Assembly (NCBI RefSeq): GCF_910594005.1
Contig: NC_057827.1
Coordinates: forward strand, 5,146,001-5,210,000
Reading direction: 5' to 3'
Length of the DNA stretch: 64,000 nt
Origin: Cervus elaphus
Taxonomy: Eukaryota; Chordata; Mammalia; Artiodactyla; Cervidae
The notes under the pieces are model-generated. The model did no database searches. It was not told where the DNA came from and saw only the letters and a program-made list of their open reading frames with translations. The translations under genes were made by a program, and so were the position numbers. Of this stretch, positions 33,541-45,575 are shown piece after piece. The stretch's first letter is position 1. Each line of letters opens with the position of its first letter.

Positions 33541-36500
33541 GAATGCAGGCTCGTCTTTCATCTCACAAGATGAAGGGACGTCTGAATCCCCTGTAGAGAC
33601 CCTAGAGAAATCCCTAGTTCCCCGCTTCCTCTCGACATGAGTCCTTACATGCCTTGAAAACTCGAGAGGCACTCGGAATTCAATGCTTCAAAATGAGATG
33701 AGGCCTGATTCCTCTTGAAAATTGATAGGAATCCGAATATCCCTGTGGCAACTGCAAAGGGAAACTGGGTCTTCAGCTTTACCTCAAGAGGCATACCTAT
33801 TGTCCTGCCAAGCCTCTAGGAAAATCCCAAAGTGTCCCTCCCAACTAGACAGATCTCCTGACTTCGCTGAACCAACATGAGTTTTGAAGGGACATCCCCG
33901 CCATAACTCAAGAACAGAACCCATGTTCCCGCCGCAACTCCAGAAAAATCATGAGACTTTCCCCTTGCCAAGAGATGAGGCCGGATTCCCCTGCATTGCA
34001 TGCAGAGCAAGTCCGTGTTCCCCATCAAACATGAAAGGAGCCTTGACTTCCTTGATGGAAATCCAGAGAGCCCCCAAGAACACTGTCACAAGTCTAGACA
34101 GACCCTGAGGTCCCCGCAGCAACATGAAAGCGCTCCGTGTAACCGAAACCAACATGAGATGAGGCCCAATTCCCCTGCATTGTCTCCAGATACATCCAGC
34201 GTTCCCCATCAGACACCACAAGTGGCTTGACTTCCTTTCCACACCTCCAGAGATTACCTGAGAATACAGTCTCAAGTCTAGAGGAACAAAAATTCAGCAC
34301 AACAACACGAAAGCACTCTGCATACTCCAAATCAACTCGAAATGAGGCCCGATTCCCCTGCATTGGCTCCAGAAGAATCCTGCATTCATCATCAAACAGG
34401 ACAAGTGGCTTGACTTCCGTTAGGCAACTCCAGAGATTCCCCGAGAACACTGTCCCAAGTCTAGAGGAACACCAAGTTCAGCACAGCAACTCGAGAAAAG
34501 CTCCGTGTACCCCAAATCATTTTGAGATGAGAGCTGATTCCTTGGCTTTGACTCAAGAGGCATGCCAACTTTGCACAAGCAGCTCAAGCGGAGGCCTTTC
34601 TCAGCTCTAGGTATGTGAGAGGGACCCTGAGTTTGCTTCCTCAAGTGGAATGGACACCCAGATGCCCTGACTCGAAATAAGGCTGGATTTCCCTGCAGTG
34701 ATTTCAATGCAGGCTCGTCTTTCATTTCACAAGATGAAGAGATGTCTGAATCCCCTGTGGAGACCCTAGTGAAAGTCCTAGTTTCCCGCCTCATCACGAC
34801 AGGAGGCCTTACATCCCTTTGACAACTCGAGAGGAGCACGGAAATCAATTCTTCTAAAAGAGATGATGACTGACACCAGTTGAAAATTGATAGGAATAAC
34901 AATATCCCTGTGGCGACTGCAAAGGGAAACTGGGTCACCCGCCTCACCTCAGGAGGCATCCCTAATGCCCTGCCATGCCTCGAGGAGAATCCCGATGTGT
35001 CCCTCGCAACTAGACAGGAGTCCTGTCACCGCTCAACCAACACGGGTTTTGAAGGGCCATCCTCGCTGTAACTCAACAACATACGTTAGGTTCCCACCGC
35101 ACCTCAACAAAAACCATGAGATTTCCCACAGGCTGGGAGGTGAGCCCCAATTCCCCTGCATTGCCTGCAGAGCAAGTCCATGTAGCCCATCAAACAGGAA
35201 AGGAGCCTTGACTTCTTAGATGAAACTCCACATAGTCCCCAAGAACTCTGTCACAAGTCTAGAGGGACCCTGAGGTCACCACAGCAACACCAAAGAATTC
35301 CGTGTATCCCAAATCAAATCGAGATGAGGCCCGATTCCCCTGCATTGGCTCCAGAGGAACCCACATTCTTCACCAAACAGGACAAGTGGCTTGACTTCCA
35401 TTAGGCAACTCCAGAGATTCACTGAGCGCACCGTCCCATATCTACAGGAACACCAAGTTCAGCACAGCAACTTGAGAAAAGCTCTGTGTACCCCAAATCA
35501 TTTCAAGATGAGAGCTGATTCCATGGCTTTGACTCAAGAGGAACACCAACGTTCAATAAGCAGCTCAAGCGGAGGCTCTTCTCAGCTCTATGTATGTGAA
35601 AGGGACCCTGAGTTTGCTTCCTCAAGTGGAATGGAAATCGAGATGCCCTGACTCGAAATAAGCCTGGAATTTCCTGCAGTGACTTGAATGCAGGCTCGTC
35701 TTTCATCTCACAAAATGAAGAGATGTCTGAATCCCCTGTGGAGACCATAGATAAATCCATAGTTACCTTCCTCATTTCGACAAGGGGCCTCAGATCCTTT
35801 TGAAACCTCGAGAGGCATGGGGCATAACTGCTTCAACAGGAGACAATGCCTGACTCCTCTTGAAAATTGATAGGAATTCCAATATTCCTGTGAAAACTGG
35901 AAAGGGACCTTGGGTCTCCCGCCTCACCTCACGAGGCAGCCTTATTGCCCTACCAAGCCTCGAGGAGAATCCCGATGTGTCCCTCGAACTAGACAGGAGT
36001 CCTGACTTAGATGAACCAACACGAGTTTTGAAGGGCCATACCCGCCGTAACTCGACAACATACCCCAGGTACTCGCCAAAACTCGTGAAAAACATTAGAA
36101 TTCTCACTCTCCGCGAGATGAGGACCGATTCGCCTGCATTGCCTGCAGACCAAGTCTGTGTTCCCCATCAAACAGGAAAGGAGCCTTGAATTCCTAGATG
36201 AAACTCCACATAGTCCCCAAGAACTCTGTCACAAGTCTAGAGGGACCCTGATATCACAGCAACAACACCAAATAATTCCGTGTATCCCAAATCAAATTGA
36301 GATGAGGCTTGATTCCCCTGCATTGGCTCCAGAGGAATCCGTGTTCTTAATCAAACAGGACAAGTGGCTTGACTTCCTTTAGGCAACTCCAGAGATTCAC
36401 TGAGTGCACCGTCCCATATCTACAGGAACACCAAGTTCAGCAGAGCAACTCGAGAAAAGCTCCATGTACCCCAAATCATTTCGAGATGAGAGCTGATTCC

Positions 36501-39500
36501 CTGGCTTTGACTCAAGAGGAATGAAAACTTTCCACAAGCACCTCATGAGGAGGCTTCTCTCAGCTATAGGTATGTGAGAGGGACCCTGCGTTTGCTGCCT
36601 CAAGTGGAATGGACACCGAGATGCCCTGACTCGAAATAAGCCCGGAATTCCCTGCAGTGACTTGAATGCAGGCTCCTCTTTCATCTCACAAGATGAAGAG
36701 ATGTCTGAATCCCCTGTGGAGACCCTAGAGAAATCCATAGTTCCCTGCCTCATTTCGACAAGGGGCCTCAGATCCTTTTGAAAACTCAAGAGGCATGGGG
36801 AGTAAATGCTTCAACAGGAGATGATGCCTGACTCCTCGTGAAAATTGATAGGAATTCCAATATTACTGTGACAATTGGAAAGGGACCCTGTATCTCCTGC
36901 CTCACCTCACGAGGCAGCCTTATTGCCCTACCAAGCCTCGAGGAGAATCCCGAGGTGTCCCTCGAACTAGACAGGAGTCCTGACGTCGATGAACCAACAC
37001 GAGTTTTGAAGGGCCATACCCACCATAACTCGAGAACATACCCCAGGTAGCCGCCACAACTCGAGGAAACCATGAGACTTCCCCCTCGCTGCGAGATGAG
37101 GCCCGATTCCCCTGTATTGCCTGCAGAGCAAGTCCCTGATCCCCATCAAACACAAAAGGAGCCTTGACTTACTTGATGAAACTCCACATAGTCCCCAAGA
37201 ACTCTGTCACAAGTCTAGAGGGACCCTGAGGTCACTGCAGCAACACCAAAGAATTCCGTGTATCCCAAATCAAATCGAGATGAGGCCCGATTCCCCTGCA
37301 TTGCATGCAGAGCAAGTCCGTGTTCCCCATCAAACACGAAAGGAGCCTTGACTTCCTTGATGGAACTCCAGAGACTCCCCAGGAACACTGTCACAAATCT
37401 AAAGGGACATTGAGATCCCCGCAGCAATATGAAATTGCGCCGTGTACTCGAAATCAACTCAACTCGAGACGATGCCCGATTCCCCTGCATTGTCCCCAGA
37501 CCCATTCCGCATTCCCCATCAAACATGACAAGTGGCTTCACTTCCTTTAGGCAACTCCAGAGATTCCCTGAGAATACCGTCACAAGACTAGAGGAACACG
37601 AGGTTCACCACAAAAACTCGAGAAAAGCTCCGTGTACCCCAAATCATCTCGAGATGGGAGTGATTCCCTCGCTTTGACTCAAGAGGAATGCCAACTTTCC
37701 ACAAGCACCTCACGAGGAGGCTTCTCTCAGCTATAGGTATGTGAGAGGGAACCTGCGTTTGCTGCCTCAAGTGGAATGGACACCGAGATGCCCTGACTCG
37801 AAATAAGCATGGAATTCCCTGCAGTGACTTGAATGCAGGCTCGTCTTATATCTCACAAGATGAAGGGATTTCTGAATCCCCTGTAGAGACCCTAGAGAAA
37901 TCCCTGGGTCCCTGCTTCCTCTCGACATTATTCCTGACATCCCGTTGAAAACTGGAGAGGCACGCAGAATTAAATGCTTCAAGATGAGAGGAGGCCTGAC
38001 TCCTCTTGAAAATTGATAGGAATCCAAATATCCCTGTGGCAACTGCAAAGGGAAACTGGGTCTCCAGCCTCACCTCGACAGGAGTACCTATTTTCCTGCC
38101 AAGCCTTGAGGAAAATCCCAAGGTGTCCCTCCCAACTAGACAGGACTCCTGACTTCGCTGAACCAACACGAGTTTTGAAGGGCCATCCCCACCATAACTC
38201 GAGAACAGAACCCATGTTCCCGCCGCAACTCCAGAAAAATCATGAGACTTTCCCCTCGCCAAGAGATGAAGCCAGATTCCCCTGCATTGCATGCAGAACA
38301 AGTCCGTGTTCCCGATCAAACATGAAAGGAGCCTTGACTTCCTTGATGGAAATCCAGAGAGTCCCCAAGAACACTGTCACAAGTCTAGACAGACCCTGAG
38401 GTCCCCACAGCAACATGACAGCAATCCATGTACTCGAAACCAACATGAGATGAGGCCAAATTTCCCTGCATTGTCTCCAGATACATCCAGCTTTCCCATC
38501 AAACACCACAAGTCGCTTGACTTCCTTTCACAAACTCCAGAGATTACCCGAGAATACCGTCTCAAGTCTAGAAGAACACAAAATTCATTACAGCAACACG
38601 AAAGCACTCCGCGTACTACAAATCAACTCGAAATGAGGCCTGACCCTCCTTCATTGTCTCCAGAAGAATCCCGCATTCATCATCAAACAAGAGAAGTGGC
38701 TTGACTTCCGTTAGGCAACTCCAGAGATTCCCCGAGAACACTGTCCCAAGTCTAGAGGAACACCAATTTCAGCACAGCAACTCGAGAAAAGCTCCGTGTA
38801 CCCCAAATCATTTCTAGATGACAGCTGATTCCTTGGCTTTGCCTCAAGAGGAATGCCAACATTCCACAAGCAGCTCAAGCGGAGGCTTTTCTCAGCTCTA
38901 GGTATGTGAGAGGGACCCTGCGTTTGCTTCCACAAGTAGAATGGACACCGAGATGCCCTGACTCGAAATAAGCCTGAAATTCACTGCAGTGACTTGAATG
39001 CAGGCTCCTCTTTCATCTCACAAGATGAAGAGATGTCTGAATCCCCTGTGGGGACCCTAGAGAAATCCCTAGTTCCCCGCCTCATTTCGACAAGGGGCCT
39101 CTGATCCTTTTGAAACCTCAAGAGGCACGGGGAGTAAATGCTTCAACAAGAGATGATGCCTGACCTCTCTTGAAAATTGATAGGAATTCCAATATCACTG
39201 TGACAACTGGAAAGGGACCCTGGGTCTCCCGCCTCACCTCAAGAGTCGTCCTTATTGCCCTGTCAAGCCTCGAGGAGAATCCCGATGTGTCCCTCGAACT
39301 AGACAGGAGTCCTGACGTCAATCAACCAACACGAGTTTTGAAGGGCCATACCCGCCGTAACTCGAGAACATACCCCAGGTACCTGGCACAACTCGAGAAA
39401 ACCATGAGAATTCTCACTCACCGCGAGATGAGGCCCGATTCCCCTGCATTGCATTCAGAGCAAGTCCGTGTTCCCCATCAAACAGGAAAGGAGCCTTGAC

Positions 39501-42118
39501 TTCCTAGATGAAACTCCACATAGTCCCCAAGAACACTTTCACAAGTCTAGAGGAACCCTGAGGTCACCACAACAACACCAAAGAATTCCGTGTATCCCAA
39601 ATCAAATCGAGATAAGGCCTGATTCCCCTGCATTGGCTCTAGATGAACCCGCACTCTTCATCAAACAGGACAAGTGTCTTGACTTCCTTTAGGCAACTCC
39701 AGAGATTCACCGAGCACACCATCCCATATCTAGAGGAACACCAAGTTCAGCAGAGCAACTCGAGAAAAGCTCCATGTACCCCCAATTCGTCTTGAGATGA
39801 GAGCTGATTCCCTGGCTTTGACTCAACAGGAATGAAACCTTTCCACAAGCACCTCACGAGGAGGCTTCTCTCAGCTATAGGTATGTGAGAGGGACCCTGC
39901 GTTTGCTGCCTCAAGTGGAATGGACACCATGATGCCCTGACTCGATATAAGCCTGGAATTCACTGCAGTGACTTGAATGCAGGCTCGTCTTTCATCTCAC
40001 AAGATGAAGAGATGTGTGAGTCCACTGTGGAGACCCTAGACATATCCCTAGTTCCCTGCCTCACTTCGATAAGGGGCCTCAGATGCTTTTGAAAACTGAA
40101 GAGTCATGGGGAGTAAATGCTTCAACAGGAGACGATGCCTGACTCCTCTTGAAAATTGATAGGAATTCCAATATACCTGTGACAACTGGAAAGGGACCCT
40201 GGGTCTCCCGCCTCACCTCATGAGGCATCCTTATTGCCCTGCCAAGCCTCGAGGAGAATCCCGATGTGTCCCTCGAACTAGACAGGAGTCCTGACGTTGC
40301 TGAACCAATACGAGTTTTGAAGGGCCACAACCGCCCTTACTCGAGAACATTCCCCAGGTACCCGCCACAAGTCGAGAAAACCGTGAGAATTCTCACTCGT
40401 CGTGAGATGAGGCCGGAATCCCCTGCGTTGCATGCAGAGCAAGTCCGTGTTCCCCATCAAACACGAAAGGAGCCTTGACTTCCTTGATGGAAATCCAGAG
40501 AGTTCCCAAGAACACTGTCACAAGCCTAGACCGACCCTGAGGTCCCAGCAGCAACATGAAAGTGTTCCGTGTACCCGAAACCAACATGAGATGAGGCCCA
40601 ATTCCCCTGCATTGTCTCCAGATACATCCAGCTTTCCCCATCAAACACCACAAGTGGCTTGACTTCCTGTCGGCAACTCCAGAGATTACCCGAGAATACC
40701 GTCTCAAGTCTAGAGGAACACAAAATTCAACAGAGCAACACGAAAGCACTCCGCGTACTCCAAATCAACTGGAGATGAGGCCCGATTCCCCTGCATTGGC
40801 TCCAGAAGAATCCCGCATTCATCATCAAACAGGAGAAGTGGCTTGACTTCCATTAGGCAACTCCAGAGATTCGCCGAGTAAACTGTCCCAAGTCCAGAGG
40901 AACACCAAGTTTAGCACAGCAACTCGAGAAAAGCTCCATGTACCCCAAATCATTTCGAGATGAGAGCTGATTCCCTGGCTTTGACTCAAGGGGCATGCCA
41001 AAGTTCCACAAGCAGCTCAAGCGGAGGCTTTTCTCAACTCTGAGTATGTGAGAGGGACCCTGAGTTTGCTTCCTCAAGTGGATTGGACACCCAGATGCCC
41101 TAACTCGAAATAAGGCCCGATTTCCCTGCAGTGATTTCAATGCAGGCTCGTCTTTCATTTCACAAGATGAAGAGATGTCTGAATCCCCTGTGTAGACCCT
41201 AGTGAAAGCCCTAGTTTCCCGCCTCATCCCGACAGGAGGCCTTACATCCCTTTGACAACTCGAGAGGAGCGCGGAAATCAATGCTTCAAAAGGAGACGAT
41301 GACTGACACCTCATGAAAATCGATAGGAATAACAATATCCCTGTGGCAACTGCAAAGGGAAACTGGGTCACCCGCCTCACATCGAGAGGCATCCCTATTG
41401 CCCTGCCAAGCCTCGAGAAGAATCCCGATGTGTCCCTCGCAACTAGACAGGAGTCCTGTCGCCACTCAACCAACACGAGTTTTGAAGGGCCATCCTCGCT
41501 GTAACTCGACAACATACCTTAGGTTCCCGCCGCACCTCAACAAAAACCAGGAGATTTCCCACAGGCTGCGCGGTGAGGCCCGATTCCCCTGCATTGAGTG
41601 CAGTGCAAGTCCGTGTTCCCCATCAAACAGGAAAGGAGCCTTGACTTCCTAGATGAAACTCCACATAGTCCCCAAGAACTCTGTCACAAGTCTAGAGGGA
41701 CCCTGAGGTCACCGCAGCAACACCAAAGAATTCCATGTACCCCAAATCAAATCGAGATAAGGCCTGATTCCCCTGCATTGGCTCCAGAGGGACCCGCATT
41801 CCTCATCAAAGAGGACAAGTGGCTTGACTTCCTTTAGGCATCTCCAGAGATTCACTGAGACCACAGTCCAATATCTAGAGGAACACCAAGTTCAGCAGAG
41901 AAACTCAAGAAAAGCTGCATGTATCCCAAATCATCTTGAGATGAGAGTTGATTCCCTGGCTTTGACTCAAGAGGAATGCCAACTTTCCACAAGCACTTCA
42001 CGAGGAAGGTTTTCTCTGCTACAGGTATCTGAGAGGGACCCTGAGTTTGCTGCCTCAAGTGGAATGGACACCATGGTGCCTTGATTTGAAATAAGCCAGG
42101 AATTCCCTGCAAGACTTG
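33541..42118 (-). repeat. Mixed 1165-bp and 980-bp monomer zone
   Basis: Successive unit lengths are 1164, 981, 978, 1167, 1165, 979, 1163 and 980. The long units contain one extra ~185-bp block. In 33541-34705, 37831-38996 and 39975-41138 the duplicated block is the one with the CAAGTGGCTTGACTTCC motif. In 36664-37831 it is its paralogous neighbour with AAGGAGCCTTGACTTCC. Long and standard units alternate at 37831-42118 and form a ~2.14-kb higher-order repeat. Confidence 0.85.
38291..42118 (-). repeat. ~2.14-kb higher-order repeat (1165 + 980 bp)
   Basis: The segment at 38291 recurs at 40432 (offset 2141) with the same rare variants, such as CCAGATACATCCAGC and CAACATGAGATGAGGCC. A related copy lies at 34000, offset 4291, two such periods earlier. 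Likewise the monomer at 34880-35219 recurs at 41313-41652, offset 6433, about three periods, sharing AATAACAATATCC and CAAAGGGAAACTGGGTCACC. The dominant period in this zone is therefore one long plus one standard monomer. Confidence 0.75.
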
Positions 42119-45028
42119 AAGGCAGGCTTGTCTTTCATCTCAGAAGTTGAAGAGATGACAGAATCCCCTGTGGAGACCCTAGATAAAGCCCTAGGTCCCT
42201 GCATCATCTCGACATGAGTCCTCACATCACTTTGTATACTCGAGAGGCACGATGTGTTCAATGCTTCAGAATGAGACGATGCCTGTCTCCTCTTGAAAAT
42301 TGAAAGGAATCCAAATATCCCCGTGGTAACTGCAAAGGGAAACTGGGTCTCCCGCCTCACCTCGGGAGGCCTCCCTGTTGCCCTGTAAAGCCTCAAGGAG
42401 AACCCCGATGTGTGTCTCGAACTAGACAGTAGTCCTGACGTCAATGAACCAACACGAGTTTTGAAGGGCCACTTCCGCCGTAACTCGAGAACATAACCCA
42501 GGTTCCCGCCGCAACTCCAGAAAATCCTGAGACATTCCCCTCGCCGTGAGATGAGGTCAGACTCCCCTGCCCTGCATGCAGAGCAACTCCGTATTCCCCG
42601 TCAGACAAAAAAGGAGCCTTGACTAACTTGATGGAACTCCAGAGAGTCCGCAGGAACACTGTCACAAGTCTAAAGGAACCCTGAGGTCCCCGCAGCAACG
42701 TGCAAGTGCATTGTGTACTCGAAATCAACTCAACTCGAGATGAGGCCCGATTCCACTGCATTCTCTCCAGATACAAACCGCGTTCCCCATCAAACTCGAC
42801 AAGTGGCTTGACTTCCTTTCAGCAACTCCAGATATTACGCGAGAATACCGACTCAAGTCTAGAGGAACACCAAATTCAGCACAGCAACTCGAGAAAAGCT
42901 CCGTGTACCTCAAATCATCTCGAGATGAGAGATGATTCCCTGGCTTCGACTCAAGAGGAATGGCAGCTTTCCACAAGCACCTCAAGAGGAGGCTTCTCTG
43001 AGCTATAGGAATGTGAGAGGGACCCTGAGTTAACTGCCTCAAGTGGAATGGTCACCGAGATGCCCTGACTCGAAATAAGGCCGGATTTCCCTGCAGTGAC
43101 TTGAATGCAAGCTCGTCTTCCATCTCACAAGATGAAGGGATCTCTGCATCCCCTGTGGAAACCCTAAAGAAAGCCCTAGTTCCCTGCCTCATCTCGACAG
43201 GAGGCTCACATCCTTTTGAAACCTCGAGAGAGATGCGGAGTTAAATGCTTCAACAGGAGACAATGCCTGGCTCCTCTTGAAAATTGATAGGAATTCCAAT
43301 ATTTCTGTAACAACTGGAAAGGGAACCTGGGTCTCCCGCCTCACCTCATGAGGCATCCTTACTGCCCTGCCAAGACTCTAGAAGAATCCCGATGTGTCCC
43401 ACGAACTAGACAGGAGTCCTGACGTCACTGAACCAACTCGAGTTTTGAAGGGCCATACCCGCCGAAACTCAAGAGCATACCCCAGGTGCCTGCCACAACT
43501 CAAGAAAACCATGAGAATTCCCCCACGCCAGGAGATGAGGCCTGATTCTTCTGCATTTCTTTCAGAGCAAGTCCGTGTTCACCATCAAACATGAAAGGAG
43601 CCTTGACTTCCTAGATGAAACTTCACATAGTCCCCAAGAACAATGTCACAAGTCTAGAAGGACCCTAGGTCACCGTAGCAACACCAAAGAACTCCATGTA
43701 CCCCAAATCAAATCGAGATGAGGCCGGATTCCCCTGCATTGGCTCCAGAGCAACCAGCATTCCTCATCAAAAAGGACAAGTGGCTTGGCTTCCTTTAGGG
43801 AACTCCAGAGATTCACCGAGCACACCGTCCCATATCTAGAAGAAAACAAAGTTCAGCAGAGCAACTCGAGAAAAGCTCCGAGTACCCCAAATCATCTCGA
43901 GATGAGAGCTGATTCCCTGGCTTTGATTCAAGAGGAATGCCAACTTTCCACAAGCACCTCATGAGGAGGCTTCTCTCAGCTATAAGTTTGTGAGAGGGAC
44001 CCTGAGTTGGCTGCCTCAAGTGGAATGGACATCATGATGCCCTGACTCGAAATAAGCCCGAAATTCCCTGCAGTGACTTGAATGCAGGCTCATCTTTCAT
44101 CTCACAAGATGAAGAGATGTCTGCATCGCCTGTGGAGACCCTAGAGAAATCCCTAGTTCCCCGCCTCATCTCGACAGGAGGCCTCACATCCCTTTGAAAA
44201 CTCGAGAGGCACACGGAGTTCAATGCTTCAAAATGAGACGAGGCCTGACTCTTCTTGAAAATGAATATGAATCCAAATATCCCTGTGGCAACTGCAAAGG
44301 GAAACTGGGTCTTCCGCCTCACCTCGGGAGGCCTCCCTTTTGCCCTGCAAAGCCTCGAGGAGTATCCCGATGTGCCCCTCAAACTAGACAGGAGTCCTTA
44401 CGTCACTGAACCAACACGAGTTTTGAAGGGCCATCCCCGCCGTAACTCGAGAACATACCTCAGGTACCCGCCACAACTTCGAGAAAATCATGAGACATTC
44501 CCGTCGCCACGAAATGAGGTCCAATTCCCCTGCACTGCATGCAGAGCAAGTCCGTGTTCCCCATCAAACACAAAAGGAGCATTGACTTACTTGGTGGAAC
44601 TCCAGAGAGTCCGCAGGAACACTGTCACAAGTCTAAAGTGACACTGAGGCGCCTGCAGCAACATGAAAGTGCACCGTGTACTCGAAATGAACTCAACTCG
44701 AGATGAGGCCCGATTCCACTGCATTGTCTCCAGATCCATCCCGCATTCCCCATCAAATACGACAAGTGGCTTGACTTCCTTTCAGCAACCCCAGATATTA
44801 CACGAGAATACCGACTCAAGTCTAAAGGAACACCAAATTCAGCACAGCAACTCGAGAAAAGCTCTGTGTACCCCAAATCATCTCGAGATGAGAGCTGATT
44901 CTCTGGCTTTGACTCAATAGGAATGCCAGCTATCCACAGGCCCCTCAAGAGAAGGCTTCTCTGAGCTATAGGTATGTGAGAGGGACCCTGAGTTTGCTGC
45001 CTCTAATGGAATGGAGACCAAGATGCCG

Positions 45029-45575
45029 TGACTCGAAATAAGGCCGGATTTCCCTGCAGTGACTTGAATGCCGGCTCGTCTTTCATCTCACAAGATGAAG
45101 GGATGTCTGAATCCCCTGTGGAGTCCCTAGAGAAAGCCCTAGTTCCCCGCCTCATCTGGACAGGAGGCCTCAAAACCTTTTGAAACCTCGAGAGGCATGC
45201 GGAGTTAAATGCTTCTAAAGGAGACGATGGTTGACCCCTCTTGAAAATGGATAGGAATCCCAATATCCCTGTGGCAAATGGGAAGGGACCCTGGGTCTCC
45301 CGCCTCACCTCGAAAGGCATCCCTATTGCCGTGCCATGCCTCGAAGAGAATCCCGATGTGTCCCTCGCAACTAGACAGGAGTCCTGACGTCGCTGAACCA
45401 ACACGAGTTCTGAAGGGCCATACCCGCCGAAACTCGAGAACATACCCCAGGTTCCCGCCAAAACTCGAGAAAACCATGAGAATTCCCCCTCGCAGCAAAA
45501 TGAGGCCCAATTCCCCTGCATTGCGTGCAGAGCAAGTCCGTGTTCCCCATCAAACACGAAAGGAGCCTTGACTTC
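45029..45575 (-). repeat. Recent duplication, copy 1 (pairs with 47969-48515)
   Basis: This segment matches the one 2940 bp downstream (three monomers) with about ten mismatches in some 540 bp, about 98% identity by eye. Shared rare variants include GAATGCCGGCTCG, CTCATCTGGACAGG and CTCGCAGCAAAATGAGG. After 45575 the copies separate abruptly, which looks like a short gene-conversion or exchange tract. Confidence 0.85.

Noticed and set aside
32000..34000. A large hairpin or palindrome centred on the polarity switch
   Set aside because: Monomer phase and size classes are not mirrored on the two sides, so the arms are not inverted copies of each other beyond ordinary satellite similarity.
45299..45314. 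Possible CENP-B box (CCCGCCTCACCTCGAA on the + strand)
   Set aside because: The box needs four bases between the central T and CGAA, and here there are five. The same near miss occurs near 48239. I found no monomer with a full match, so I do not call a CENP-B box.
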